From NCBI GenBank assembly GCA_001563805.1, contig LKMK01000002.1, positions 1 to 37,525 of the forward strand: DNA of 37,525 bases. The letters run 5' to 3'. The first letter of the stretch is position 1. Each line of letters begins with the position of its first letter. The stretch comes from Natrialbaceae archaeon B1-Br10_E2g2 (GTDB lineage Archaea; Halobacteriota; Halobacteria; Halobacteriales; Natrialbaceae). Below the pieces are notes generated by a model. It was not told where the DNA came from and ran no database searches. It saw only the letters and a program-made list of their open reading frames with translations. Of this stretch, positions 9,076-17,034 are shown piece after piece. The position numbers and the translations under genes were made by a program.

Positions 9076-10059
9076 ATGCCGACCACGAAATACGAACACC
9101 GACGGCAGACGAACGCGAGTGAGCGAGAACCCGACTCCAGGACGAGCAGTCGACAGACGACCTGTCTCGAGTGTGACGGTCGACTGCGAACCGGGGACGA
9201 TCAGGTCTACTGTGAGGAGTGTGGCCTCGTCGTCGACGACGAGCAGATCGACCGTGGCCCCGAGTGGCGGGCCTTCGACGCTGAAGAGCGAAAGGCGAAG
9301 TCACGCGTCGGGGCGCCGACGACGACGATGCTCCACGATCGCGGGCTCTCGACCAAGATCGACTGGCGAGACACGGACGGCTACGGCGGTGCGCTCTCTG
9401 AGGAGCGTCGCCAGCAGTTCAGGCGACTGCGGCTGTGGGACGAACGATTCCGGACCAAAGACGCGACCGACCGCAACCTGCAACACGCCTTAGGCGAGAT
9501 CGACCGGATGGGATCTGCCCTCGGCGTCCCGGAGTCGGCCTGCGAGACGGCGAGCGTCATCTACCGACGCGCCCTCGAGGAGGAGCTTCTGCCGGGACGA
9601 TCGATCGAAGGGATGGCGACGGCGGCGCTGTACGCGGCGATGCGCCAGGCCGGCATCCCGAGATCCGTCGACGAACTCGCGACCGTCAGTCGGATCGACT
9701 ACCTCGAGGCGACGCGATCCTATCGCTATCTCGTCAGGGAACTCGAGTTGCCGGTGGCGCCGCCGGACCCACTGGAGTACGTCCCGCGGTATGCCTCCCG
9801 GCTCGAGGTCTCGAACGAGACGGAACGGCGTGCCCACGACCTCCTCGAGACGGGGATCGAGGCGGGAGTCCACAGCGGGAAACACCCGGTCGGTCTCGCA
9901 GCCGCGGCGCTCTACGCTGCGAGTCGGCTCACTAACGAGGATCTTACGCAGGGCGTGGTTTCGGCGACGACGGACGTCAGCGAGGTGACGATCAGAAACC
10001 GTTATCAGGAGTTACTCGAACTCGAGCTGGTCGGCCCGAACCAGGCAGAAGCGGAGTGA
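9076..10059 (+). CDS. tfb: Transcription initiation factor IIB (TFB)
   Basis: 327 residues from ATG 9076, the usual length for haloarchaeal TFB. It recruits RNA polymerase to TBP-bound promoters. A zinc ribbon is formed by C30, C33, C46 and C49 (CLECDGR...YCEECG). The B-reader/linker follows (DRGPEWRAFDAEE, then KSRVGAPTTTMLHDRGLSTKI). Two cyclin-fold repeats complete it (RNLQHALGEIDRMGSALG... and ERRAHDLLETGIEAGVHSGK...), ending in the DNA-reading helix VSEVTIRNRYQELL. The frame is open upstream to 8956, but that part lacks TFB character. Haloarchaea carry several TFBs; which paralogue this is cannot be said. Confidence 0.95.
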   Translation: MPTTKYEHRRQTNASEREPDSRTSSRQTTCLECDGRLRTGDDQVYCEECGLVVDDEQIDRGPEWRAFDAEERKAKSRVGAPTTTMLHDRGLSTKIDWRDTDGYGGALSEERRQQFRRLRLWDERFRTKDATDRNLQHALGEIDRMGSALGVPESACETASVIYRRALEEELLPGRSIEGMATAALYAAMRQAGIPRSVDELATVSRIDYLEATRSYRYLVRELELPVAPPDPLEYVPRYASRLEVSNETERRAHDLLETGIEAGVHSGKHPVGLAAAALYAASRLTNEDLTQGVVSATTDVSEVTIRNRYQELLELELVGPNQAEAE

Positions 10060-10065
10060 CGGCCG

Positions 10066-10614
10066 TTAGGGAACCGCGTCGACGGCGTCGACGAGATCGG
10101 CTTCGGTTTCCCAGCGGTGCAGTCGACCCTCCGCCTCGAGCAACTCGAAGACGCCGTCTTGCATCCAGCCGAACGGGCGGTCCGCGTCGGGGTACTCGCG
10201 TTTGAGGACGACGCTCTTCGAGACGTACTCCTCGGAGCCGATGAGCAGTCCCTGTTCGACGAGGAAGTCACTCGGCTCTTTCTCCGCGACGCCGACGACG
10301 TGGGTGACCAGATCCGCGAGGAGACAGAACTTCTGGATGCCGTTGTCCCAGTCGCCGCGTACGTCGACCATCCGGAACGCGTAGGCGTCCGGCCGACGGT
10401 TTAGCCGGTCGACGACGAGGTTCAGCCGCCGCATCGGCTCCCGGTCGTAGTTGCCGAGTACGAAGTACGACCGTTCGTGTTCGAAGATCCCGGTCAGCTC
10501 GCTCACCGCGCGGAGCATCGCTTCGTACTCCGCGAGGGTGAGTTCGCCAGCCTCGAGTCGCTCGCTCGTGCTCGTGAGGACGTCTGCTCGACGAGGCGGC
10601 TGCGTGTCCGTCAT
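10066..10614 (-). CDS. Conserved haloarchaeal-type protein of unknown function
   Basis: 182 residues, ATG at 10614, stop only 6 bp from the convergent tfb stop. No export signal or membrane segment. The N-terminus (residues 12-50) is helical and charged; the centre, SYFVLGNYDREPMRRLNLVV and YAFRMVDVRGDWDNGIQKFC, alternates strands and helices like a Rossmann-type fold; the end, FGWMQDGVFELLEAEGRLHRW, is Trp- and acid-rich. I do not recognise the family. It shares an intergenic region with the winged-helix regulator gene at 10767, which may control it. Confidence 0.75.
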   Translation of the reverse strand: MTDTQPPRRADVLTSTSERLEAGELTLAEYEAMLRAVSELTGIFEHERSYFVLGNYDREPMRRLNLVVDRLNRRPDAYAFRMVDVRGDWDNGIQKFCLLADLVTHVVGVAEKEPSDFLVEQGLLIGSEEYVSKSVVLKREYPDADRPFGWMQDGVFELLEAEGRLHRWETEADLVDAVDAVP

Positions 10615-10663
10615 ATCTCACCGTTCTCGCGATCGGAAAATAACCGTTTCCGAGTCGTTTCCG

Positions 10664-10690
10664 TTTCCGATAGTCGTCGGTTATCGGGAA
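10664..10690. promoter_or_regulatory. Imperfect 27-bp inverted repeat, possible operator
   Basis: TTTCCGATA (10664-10672) and TATCGGGAA (10682-10690) are inverted 9-bp arms with one mismatch and a 9-bp spacer. They lie between the divergent genes at 10614 and 10767, where a shared regulator would bind. Confidence 0.4.
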
Positions 10691-10719
10691 CGTTCCGAAG
10701 CGACCTTACTCGAGAGTGA

Positions 10720-10735
10720 TTTACCTCTGGGTAAA
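10720..10735. promoter_or_regulatory. Perfect inverted repeat TTTACC-N4-GGTAAA, possible operator
   Basis: The 6-bp arms at 10720-10725 and 10730-10735 match exactly. The first arm sits where a TATA element would be if transcription starts near 10747, so a bound dimeric winged-helix protein could block TBP. Autoregulation by the gene at 10767 is an inference from position. Confidence 0.45.
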
Positions 10736-10766
10736 CTACTTGGCGCTACGTTCCGTACCGGGACGT

Positions 10767-11180
10767 ATGAGCACCCGGCTGGGAGCGGGCGACGCGACCG
10801 GAACGCGCGAACTCGTCCACTTCGTCACACAGGAGACGCGGTTCGCGCTCCTCGCCAACGTCCTCGGCCATCCCGAGGGCATGCCGTCGATGTACGAACT
10901 CGAGCAACTGAACCCGAGCGTGAGCGAGGCGACCGTCTACAAACACGTCCAGAAACTCGTCGATGCGGGCGTTCTCGAGGACGTCGCACTCCCCGAGGAC
11001 GAACGCCGCCAGGGCTACCCATGGAAGTTCTATCGGTTGACTGACGAGGGTCGTACATTCCTCGAGCGTCACAACTTACTCGCCGCCGAAGAGACGTTAG
11101 GGCGGATGTACGAGTCGATTTCGGACAAACCCGGGAAGATGGTGAAATACGAGAACGCCCCGCGTCCGAGCGTCGGTTGA
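10767..11180 (+). CDS. Winged helix-turn-helix transcriptional regulator (PadR/ArsR-like)
   Basis: 137 residues from ATG 10767 (MSTRLGAGDATG); an in-frame upstream start at 10716 would run through a perfect inverted repeat and is less likely. The wHTH covers residues 14-100: helix TRFALLANVLGH, recognition region NPSVSEATVYKHVQKLVDAGVLE, and wing WKFYRLTDEGRTFLERHN. The C-terminal helix (LAAEETLGRMYESI) may dimerise. Proteins of this type are frequent in haloarchaea and usually act as local repressors. The divergent gene at 10614 and two inverted repeats between them make autoregulation or control of that neighbour plausible. Confidence 0.85.
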   Translation: MSTRLGAGDATGTRELVHFVTQETRFALLANVLGHPEGMPSMYELEQLNPSVSEATVYKHVQKLVDAGVLEDVALPEDERRQGYPWKFYRLTDEGRTFLERHNLLAAEETLGRMYESISDKPGKMVKYENAPRPSVG

Positions 11181-11323
11181 CGACGTGTTCTGCTCGCCAG
11201 TGGCCCACAGGTCGGACGACGGCTACGAGATAGCAGCCGATAGCGACGCCGAGGCTCGACAGCACCGATAGGAGGACACTTCGATCGTCGGCCCAACGAG
11301 GGCTGGACGACGACGCGGCCGCT

Positions 11324-11872
11324 TCAGGAGAGCCGTGCGGCGACGTCGGCTTCCGTGATGATGCCGACCGTCTCGCCGGCTTCGGTGATCATCACGGCCT
11401 TGTAGTGCTCGAGCAGGTTGCTGATCTCGTCGAGCGTCGCATCCTTCGAGACGGTCGGGAAACTCTCGCTCATGTGTTCTTCGATCGGTTCGTCGCGGTC
11501 CTCGGAGTCGAGGTGGACGAGGTCGCTCTGGCTGATCGACCCGACCGGAATGCCGTCCTGGATGACGGCCAGTTGCGAGTAGGCTTCCGCCTCCATCTTC
11601 TGTGCGGCCGCGCTGACCGGTTCGTCGGGGGCGACGCTGACGACGGCCTCGTTCATCAGGTCGTCGGCCCGAACGACGTCGCTTTCGGCCTTTTCGAGGG
11701 CGTTGACGATTCGCCGCAGCGTCGAGAGCCGTGGGTCGACGTCGCCGCCTTCGATTCGGGCGATCAGTGGCTGGGAGACGTCTGCTTTCTCGGCCAGTTC
11801 GCTCTGGGTCAACCCGAGGTCGGTACGGCGCTGGCGCAGGTCCGCGGGCGTCGGCAACTCCATACGCCTCAA
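11324..11872 (-). CDS. HTH (XRE-type) regulator with two CBS domains
   Basis: 182 residues (or 179 from the second Met, MELPTPAD). Residues about 10-60 are a Cro/XRE helix-turn-helix (LRQRRTDLGLTQSELAEKAD, then SQPLIARIEGG). Two CBS motifs follow (about 68-125 and 127-182): MNEAVVSVAPDEPVSAAAQKM and VSKDATLDEISNLLEHY, each ending in a VGSISQSDL- or VGIITEADV-type strand. CBS pairs bind adenine nucleotides, so the protein probably couples DNA binding to energy state; this architecture is common in archaea. It is transcribed away from the wHTH gene and the target is unknown. Confidence 0.88.
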   Translation of the reverse strand: MRRMELPTPADLRQRRTDLGLTQSELAEKADVSQPLIARIEGGDVDPRLSTLRRIVNALEKAESDVVRADDLMNEAVVSVAPDEPVSAAAQKMEAEAYSQLAVIQDGIPVGSISQSDLVHLDSEDRDEPIEEHMSESFPTVSKDATLDEISNLLEHYKAVMITEAGETVGIITEADVAARLS

Positions 11873-11949
11873 TAACTGCGGGTTATCAAAAGTGCTTTGG
11901 GTGTGGTTCGGTACCGTTTGTGTCCTGTGGAAAGGCGCCGAAGACGCGA

Positions 11950-12300
11950 TTACTCTTCGGGACGTTCGATGATCTCGACGACCGACAGCGGGACGTCGCG
12001 CAGCGCGCCGCCGACTTCGCTCTTTGCGATCCGGGAGGCGTGTTCCTCGCTGTCCGCGTTGAAGACCTCCATCTCGAGGGCGAGGCCGACGAGTGCGGTG
12101 TCGGCCGCGATGAACGCGGAGTCGAACGGTTCGCCACAGGCCGGACAGCCAGTCGCACCCACTTCGACCTCGACGTAGTCCATGTCCTGGTTGTTCAGTC
12201 GCTTGCCGGCTTCGCTGACCGCGACGCCGATCGCGTCGTCGATCGCGTCGACGTCACGAACGAGCCACGCGGCTTCCATCGCGACGAGATAATTTCCCAT
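11950..12300 (-). CDS. DUF555 / UPF0212 family protein
   Basis: 116 residues beginning MGNYLVAMEAAWLVRDV, a start typical of this archaeal family. A CPACGEPFD zinc-knuckle-like pair (C52, C55) sits in the middle. The rest alternates helices and strands with no membrane segment. The function of the family is unknown; it is widely conserved in Euryarchaeota. Neighbouring regulators give no clear clue. Confidence 0.85.
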   Translation of the reverse strand: MGNYLVAMEAAWLVRDVDAIDDAIGVAVSEAGKRLNNQDMDYVEVEVGATGCPACGEPFDSAFIAADTALVGLALEMEVFNADSEEHASRIAKSEVGGALRDVPLSVVEIIERPEE

Positions 12301-12643
12301 ACCCGTTGGTCGGTCCCGGGGGTATCCTGCTTTGCGGTTCGTCCTCGCCGTGTGGACCGTACTCGTCCATCACTGCAATCCCTCTGGCATCTCAGGAGCG
12401 TCGTCCAGCGCGCACCAGGCGCGCACGTCAGGCCGATTATCCTCATAAGTTACGAGAATTGTGCGCGTCGATTCCCGCCACCATAGCCGGATCTCGCCTC
12501 GAGTACACCTGCAGTTGGACCGAACGCAACTCGATTTGAATCGCCCGACTGCGGCGACCTGGACGGCCATTAACGATTGTTATAAACTTCACTTTTTACG
12601 AAGGCTTATGTACCACCTGCGTCTGAGCCACGGCTGAAGGCCG
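12301..12643. other. Intergenic stretch without a convincing gene
   Basis: The sequence is less GC-biased than coding DNA around it. It contains a TTATAAAC element (12580-12587), a plausible promoter for the 57-residue gene at 12644 with a leader of about 30 nt. A minus-strand open frame (12370-12570) has uneven codon use and is not called. Confidence 0.5.
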
Positions 12644-12817
12644 ATGATAACCTCCGTGTACCGAGCGACCCTGTTCGCGCTGTACCAGCTCTGCATCGTG
12701 ACCGGCATCCTCGTGATGCCGCTCGCGATCGCCGCCCAGCATGCTGGCGTTACCCTCCCGATCCACCGCGTCCTCGCGAACGTCGAGGAGGCGTACGAAG
12801 CCAACCTCCCGCGATGA
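12644..12817 (+). CDS. 57-residue membrane miniprotein
   Basis: ATG 12644 to TGA 12815-12817. The protein starts MITSVYRATLFALYQLC, has one strong hydrophobic stretch (residues about 9-31: LFALYQLCIVTGILVMPLAI), then a short amphipathic tail with HAGVTLPIHRVLANVEEAYE. Codon third positions are G/C-rich as in true genes here. The 'YQ..' and 'LPIHR' pattern looks like a small protein I have seen in haloarchaea, but I can name no function. A TATA-like element lies 57 nt upstream. Confidence 0.65.
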   Translation: MITSVYRATLFALYQLCIVTGILVMPLAIAAQHAGVTLPIHRVLANVEEAYEANLPR

Positions 12818-13039
12818 GCACCCGAAACTAATCCAGACTCCTTGCCGCCGTCGTCCGTCACCTCCTCGAGCCCCGCTACCCGGGACTGGGACGATCTGTC
12901 CTGATACGGTACTGGTGTTCAGGTTGGACAGCGATCACCACTAACCCCTTCCAACGATCCGAACGAGTGGTCCGAGACGGACAGGCAACCGGACTGATCA
13001 CACCGGCAAAAGCGGAAACGAAGGAAGTGAACGCCGGTG

Positions 13040-13046
13040 TTTTATA
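13040..13046 (+). promoter_or_regulatory. TATA element of psmB
   Basis: TTTTATA lies 26-32 nt before ATG 13072. A leaderless transcript would then start at or next to the ATG. Confidence 0.55.
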
Positions 13047-13071
13047 CCGTCCCGGTCGTAAGGTTCCGTCA

Positions 13072-13803
13072 ATGCGTACACCGCATCACAACTCGGACTT
13101 CTCTCGAACGGTCGATCAGTTGGCCGACGATCCGAACCCGTACGAACCGGAGATCGGAACGTTGCCACGGAACGACCTTTCGGCAGCCGATCTGAACACC
13201 GTCAACAAGACGGGGACGACGACGATCGGCATCACGACCGCAGACGGCGTCGTCATCGCGACGGACATGCGTGCCAGTCTCGGCGGCCGATTCGTCTCGA
13301 ACAAGAACGTCCAGAAGGTCGAACAGATCCACCCGACCGGGGCACTCACGATGGTCGGCAGCGTCGGCGGGGCCCAGTCGTTCATCTCGAGCCTGCGAGC
13401 CGAGGTCAACCTCTACGAGTCCCGACGCGGCGAGGACATGTCGATCGACGCGCTCGCAACGCTCGCGGGCAACTTTGCCCGCGGCGGCCCGTTCTTCGCC
13501 ATCAACCCCATCCTGGGTGGCGTCGACGACGAGGGCAGCCACGTCTACAGCATCGACCCCGCCGGCGGCGTGATGGAGGACGACTACACCGTCACCGGCA
13601 GCGGGATGCAACTCGCCTACGGCCACCTGGAACAGTCCTACGAGGACGGGCTCTCGAACGACGAGGCGCTGACTATCGCCGCCCGCGGCATCAAATCCGC
13701 CGCCGAACGCGATACCGGCTCCGGCAACGGGGTCTTCCTCTGTGAGATCACCGACGAGGGCGTCGATATCCACGGCCACAACGACTTCGAAGAAGTCATT
13801 TAG
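13072..13803 (+). CDS. psmB: Proteasome beta subunit (proteolytic)
   Basis: 243 residues from ATG 13072, matching TATA spacing; the frame is open upstream but lacks any proteasome similarity. The 48-residue acidic propeptide ends ...NKTG, and autocleavage exposes T49 (TTTIGITTADG). Catalytic partners D65 (in ATDMR) and K82 (aligning with Lys33 of the archaeal beta subunit) are visible, as is the GSVGGAQSF helix and the SGMQLAYGHLE region. Fourteen copies form the inner rings of the 20S core with alpha subunits encoded elsewhere. Confidence 0.96.
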   Translation: MRTPHHNSDFSRTVDQLADDPNPYEPEIGTLPRNDLSAADLNTVNKTGTTTIGITTADGVVIATDMRASLGGRFVSNKNVQKVEQIHPTGALTMVGSVGGAQSFISSLRAEVNLYESRRGEDMSIDALATLAGNFARGGPFFAINPILGGVDDEGSHVYSIDPAGGVMEDDYTVTGSGMQLAYGHLEQSYEDGLSNDEALTIAARGIKSAAERDTGSGNGVFLCEITDEGVDIHGHNDFEEVI

Positions 13804-13974
13804 ACGGTCCCGTCACCTCTCTCGAGAGCCCAGCGCTCGAGCGACGATCGACGGTACGACGCGGTGTTTCTGTTTTCGAACCGACACAGCAGTCGCTCCG
13901 TGTGGCTCTGTCGACCCGGCGCGGCGATGACCTGTTCGGAAAACGGAACCCGCTGACCTGCTCCCGGAGAACGA

Positions 13975-15093
13975 CTACTGACGAACTCGAGCCGTCGCTT
14001 CCCGTTCGACGTCGGCGAGCGGGACCGACCGTCCCGTCTCGCTCGAGCGGTAAATCGCATCGATTACGCGCTGGACGACGAGTGCCTCCTCGAGCGTGTT
14101 CGTCTCCGGGCTTCGACCCGCGAGGGCGGCCTCGAGGAACTGCTCGTCCTGTTTCGTATACCCCGTCAGCGCCGGGTCGCCGGTGAGTTCGACGTCGGCG
14201 TAGTGGTCACAGCCGGCCGTGCCGGCTTCCAGGATCGTCAGGTTCGTCTCGCCGATGTCGAACTGGGCGCCGGCCTGCGTCCCGCGAACCCGAAACGCTT
14301 TGCTCGGTTCGCGGTTGGTCGCCCAGGCGGCCTCGAGCGAGACGGTCCCCCCCTCGGCGGTCCGGACGAGCGCGCTGACCGAATCGTCGACCTCGTAGGC
14401 CTCCGCCTCGGCGTCCCAGTTGGCGCCGAACCCCTCGGGGTCGGCGTACTCGGCCTGCCTGCCGAACGTCGATCGCGCGACGCCGGAGACCTCGACGACT
14501 TCGGGGAACTCGAGTGCGTAGAGCGCGAGGTCGAGCGCGTGAACGCCGATGTCGAGCAACGCCCCGCCGCCGGCGAGGTCGGGATCGGTAAACCACGATC
14601 CGGGGCCCGGGACGCCTCGCCGTCGGACGTAGTTCGCCTCGACGTGCGTGAGCTCGCCGAACCGGCCACGCCTGCGGTGCTCTTCGAAGAGACGCATCGA
14701 AGCCGCGTGGCGGTTGTGGAAGCCGACCATACAGATGCCCTCGGAGGCGCCAGCCGCGGCCGCGATGCGCTCTGCGCTCTCGAGTGAGTGAGCGAGAGGT
14801 TTCTCGACGAGCACGTGGCGGCCGGCCTCGAGGGCGTCGACGGCGATCGGTTCGTGGAACCGGTTGGGCGTCGTGACGACGACGCCGTCGACGCCGTCGT
14901 CGGCGACGAGCCCCTCGTGGGTCTCGTAGGTCCGGGCGCCGAACTCGTCCGCGAACGCCCGTCGCTGGGCGTCGACCAGGTCCGCACCGGCGACGACGGG
15001 CGCGCCGAGTTCCTGAAAACTCCGTGCGTGGAGGTGCCCCATGCCGCCGAGACCGACGATGCCGATACCGACGTCGACGTCCGACTCCGTCAT
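13975..15093 (-). CDS. Gfo/Idh/MocA family NAD(P)-dependent oxidoreductase
   Basis: 372 residues, cytosolic. A Rossmann fold with GIGIVGLGGMGHLHARSF (residues 9-26) binds NAD(P). The family EKP motif is at 97-99 (VLVEKPLAHS). The second domain contains GGGALLDIGVHALDLALY, with D181 and H185 as the likely catalytic pair. Family members act on sugars, inositols or their derivatives. The gene is divergent from the ThuA-like gene (15348); ThuA-type and Gfo/Idh proteins often neighbour each other in sugar-catabolic loci, so a shared sugar pathway is likely but not proven. Confidence 0.9.
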   Translation of the reverse strand: MTESDVDVGIGIVGLGGMGHLHARSFQELGAPVVAGADLVDAQRRAFADEFGARTYETHEGLVADDGVDGVVVTTPNRFHEPIAVDALEAGRHVLVEKPLAHSLESAERIAAAAGASEGICMVGFHNRHAASMRLFEEHRRRGRFGELTHVEANYVRRRGVPGPGSWFTDPDLAGGGALLDIGVHALDLALYALEFPEVVEVSGVARSTFGRQAEYADPEGFGANWDAEAEAYEVDDSVSALVRTAEGGTVSLEAAWATNREPSKAFRVRGTQAGAQFDIGETNLTILEAGTAGCDHYADVELTGDPALTGYTKQDEQFLEAALAGRSPETNTLEEALVVQRVIDAIYRSSETGRSVPLADVEREATARVRQ

Positions 15094-15218
15094 CGGGAAA
15101 CACCCGATTTAGTCGTCAGTTGTCGGAACGAACGGTGAGAAAGTCGCGATTTCGCCGGCGGTTGCGTGTGAGGGCACGGGTCCATGTAGGTACCCGGTGA
15201 GCGACCGAAATAAGAGTT

Positions 15219-15245
15219 GTGAACGATTAATCTATGCAGTGAACG
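15219..15245. promoter_or_regulatory. Paired GTGAACG direct repeats between Gfo/Idh and ThuA genes
   Basis: GTGAACG occurs at 15219-15225 and 15239-15245, exactly 20 bp apart (two helical turns), just upstream of an AT-rich stretch that may hold the ThuA promoter. This arrangement would suit a dimeric activator or repressor. Confidence 0.35.
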
Positions 15246-15347
15246 TGTATATCTTTTTTGCCTGAATGTATTTCAATATCGGCAGGGGAAATGCCAGATA
15301 AATGTATTATTGTGAGGGTGCAGGTGGGTCAGACGACGGACCGAGCT

Positions 15348-16070
15348 ATGACGACGGGCGGTGACGTCCCGACGATGGCCACCGTAACGATCTGGAACGA
15401 GTATCGACACGAACGCGAAGACGAGGCGGTCACAGCGGTCTACCCCGACGGCATCCACGAGACGCTCGCGGACGCGCTGGCCGACGACCACGACGTCACC
15501 ACCGCGACCTTCGACGAGCCCGAACACGGCCTCACCGCGGACGTCCTCGAGCGGACCGACGTCTTGCTCTGGTGGGGCCACGAGGCCCACGACGAGGTCT
15601 CCGAGTCGGTCGTCGATCGCGTCCACCAACGCGTCCTCGAGGGGATGGGACTGATCGTCCTCCACTCGGGTCACTACGCGAAAGTGTTCAAACGGCTCAT
15701 GGGAACGACCTGCAGCCTGCAGTACCGCGAAGACGGCGCCACCGAGCGGCTCTGGGTCGTCGACCCGGGTCACCCGATCGCGGACGGCCTCGAGGAGTCC
15801 ATCGAACTGCCCCGGACGGAGATGTACGGCGAACCGTTCGACGTGCCGGAGCCGGACCGACTGGTCTTCGTGAGCTGGTTCGAAGGCGGCGAGGTGTTCC
15901 GCAGCGGCTGCTGCTACCGACGCGGCAGCGGTCGCATCTTTTACTTCCGGCCCGGCCACGAGACGTATCCGATCTACGAGCACGACGCCGTCCGACGCGT
16001 CGTTCGAAACGCCGTCGAGTGGGCGCGGCCGACCGACGGCGCTCCGCGGACGTTCGGCGAACGAGAGTGA
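15348..16070 (+). CDS. ThuA-like (trehalose utilisation) protein
   Basis: 240 residues from ATG 15348; ATG 15375 (MATVTIWNEY) is an equally possible start. The fold is class I glutamine-amidotransferase-like: VTIWNEYRHE, then VLLWWGHEAHDEVS, LIVLHSGHYAKVFKRLMGTTCSLQYR, and the end GRIFYFRPGHETYPIYEH. It lacks a GATase nucleophile elbow (the strand reads LIVLHSGHY), as usual for ThuA. ThuA was linked to trehalose/sucrose use in rhizobia; the reaction remains unclear. The divergent Gfo/Idh dehydrogenase makes a role in carbohydrate oxidation likely. Confidence 0.82.
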   Translation: MTTGGDVPTMATVTIWNEYRHEREDEAVTAVYPDGIHETLADALADDHDVTTATFDEPEHGLTADVLERTDVLLWWGHEAHDEVSESVVDRVHQRVLEGMGLIVLHSGHYAKVFKRLMGTTCSLQYREDGATERLWVVDPGHPIADGLEESIELPRTEMYGEPFDVPEPDRLVFVSWFEGGEVFRSGCCYRRGSGRIFYFRPGHETYPIYEHDAVRRVVRNAVEWARPTDGAPRTFGERE

Positions 16071-16130
16071 GAGGCCGCCGGCGAGAATGGTGGCTGGCCG
16101 TCGAAACGGCCGTAATCGTCAGCGGACGAG

Positions 16131-16982
16131 TTAGAACTCGATCCGACCGTCGTCGGTGACGACGCTCTCGAGCAGGGAGATCGGCGTCGCGTCGTAGGCG
16201 GGGTTGACCACGTCGAACCCCTCGGCGGGTTCGGGCATCACCTCGCTGCCCGACCGAAACTCGTTCTGGAAGACGAAGCCCTCGCTGACGATCTTCGAGG
16301 CCGAACCGACCACCGTAACGGGGACCCCGAGGTGGGACGCCGTAGCCGCGATCGGGAACGTCCCCACCCGATTGTACAGGACGTCGTCGACGATGCAATC
16401 CATTCCGACGACGACGCGGTCACACTCCTCGAGGTAGATGCCGTTTGCACTGTCGGTGACGAGCGTGGTCTCGACCCCCTCGAGTTCCGCTAGCGAGCGT
16501 GCCGTCTTCCGGCCGATGTACCGCGGGCGAGCCTCCGTCACGTACACCTCGAACCGCTTGCCCGCCTCGGTCGCCTGCTCGAGGGCCTCGAGCACCGTCG
16601 AGGAGTAGTCGTGGGTCAGTAGCGTCGCGCCGTCTTCGAGGAACGCCGCGGCGTGTTCGGCGGCCAGCGTCTTCGCCGAATCGACACGCGAGACGACCGC
16701 GTCGATCTTCTCCTTGGTGAGCGCTTTCGCGTCCGCAACCGTCTCGGGCTCTGCGTCGACGACGTCGTCGACCACCTCCCGTACCGCGGTCTGTAACGAG
16801 GCGTGGGACGGATTGGCCTGTCGCAACATCGATCCGTTCTGCTCGAGGGCGCGAACGTACTCTTCGGCCGTCGCGAACTCGCGCTCGAGTAACTCCTCTA
16901 GCGCCTGGGTCGCGTTCACCGCGACTACCGAGGAGCTGTGGGTCTGCATCTCCTGTATCTCCTCGACCGTCTCGTCGATCAT
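16131..16982 (-). CDS. eIF2B-alpha / ribose-1,5-bisphosphate isomerase-like protein
   Basis: 283 residues. The N-terminal half is helical (about 1-110); the C-terminal Rossmann-like half has LLTHDYSSTVLEALEQA, VYVTEARPRYIGRKTARSL and VGMDCIVDDVLYNRVGT, the family signature. The Asp of GMDCI is kept, but the Cys found in the THCNS-type motif of archaeal ribose-1,5-bisphosphate isomerases reads Asp here (THDYSS). I therefore favour an initiation-factor-2B-like or sugar-phosphate-sensing role over the isomerase. It lies 52 bp downstream of the MinD/TrkA-C operon on the same strand and may be read from it or from its own promoter. Confidence 0.82.
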   Translation of the reverse strand: MIDETVEEIQEMQTHSSSVVAVNATQALEELLEREFATAEEYVRALEQNGSMLRQANPSHASLQTAVREVVDDVVDAEPETVADAKALTKEKIDAVVSRVDSAKTLAAEHAAAFLEDGATLLTHDYSSTVLEALEQATEAGKRFEVYVTEARPRYIGRKTARSLAELEGVETTLVTDSANGIYLEECDRVVVGMDCIVDDVLYNRVGTFPIAATASHLGVPVTVVGSASKIVSEGFVFQNEFRSGSEVMPEPAEGFDVVNPAYDATPISLLESVVTDDGRIEF

Positions 16983-17034
16983 ACTGGAGAGGATTCCCGT
17001 GAGGGCAAAAGGTGTTCCGGGTACGCAAAGCGGG

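Noticed and set aside
11181-11323. Hydrophobic minus-strand segment (LLSVLSSLGVAIGCYLVAVV) between the wHTH and HTH-CBS genes
   Set aside because: It could be a membrane helix but has no good start codon and runs antisense into the regulator gene. Possibly a decayed gene.
12370-12570. 66-codon minus-strand frame, followed by a short frame with a TGATG overlap
   Set aside because: The C-terminal stretch looks protein-like but the N-terminal half is Arg/Cys/Ser-rich, the start is poor, and the follow-on frame runs into the DUF555 gene. Too weak to call.
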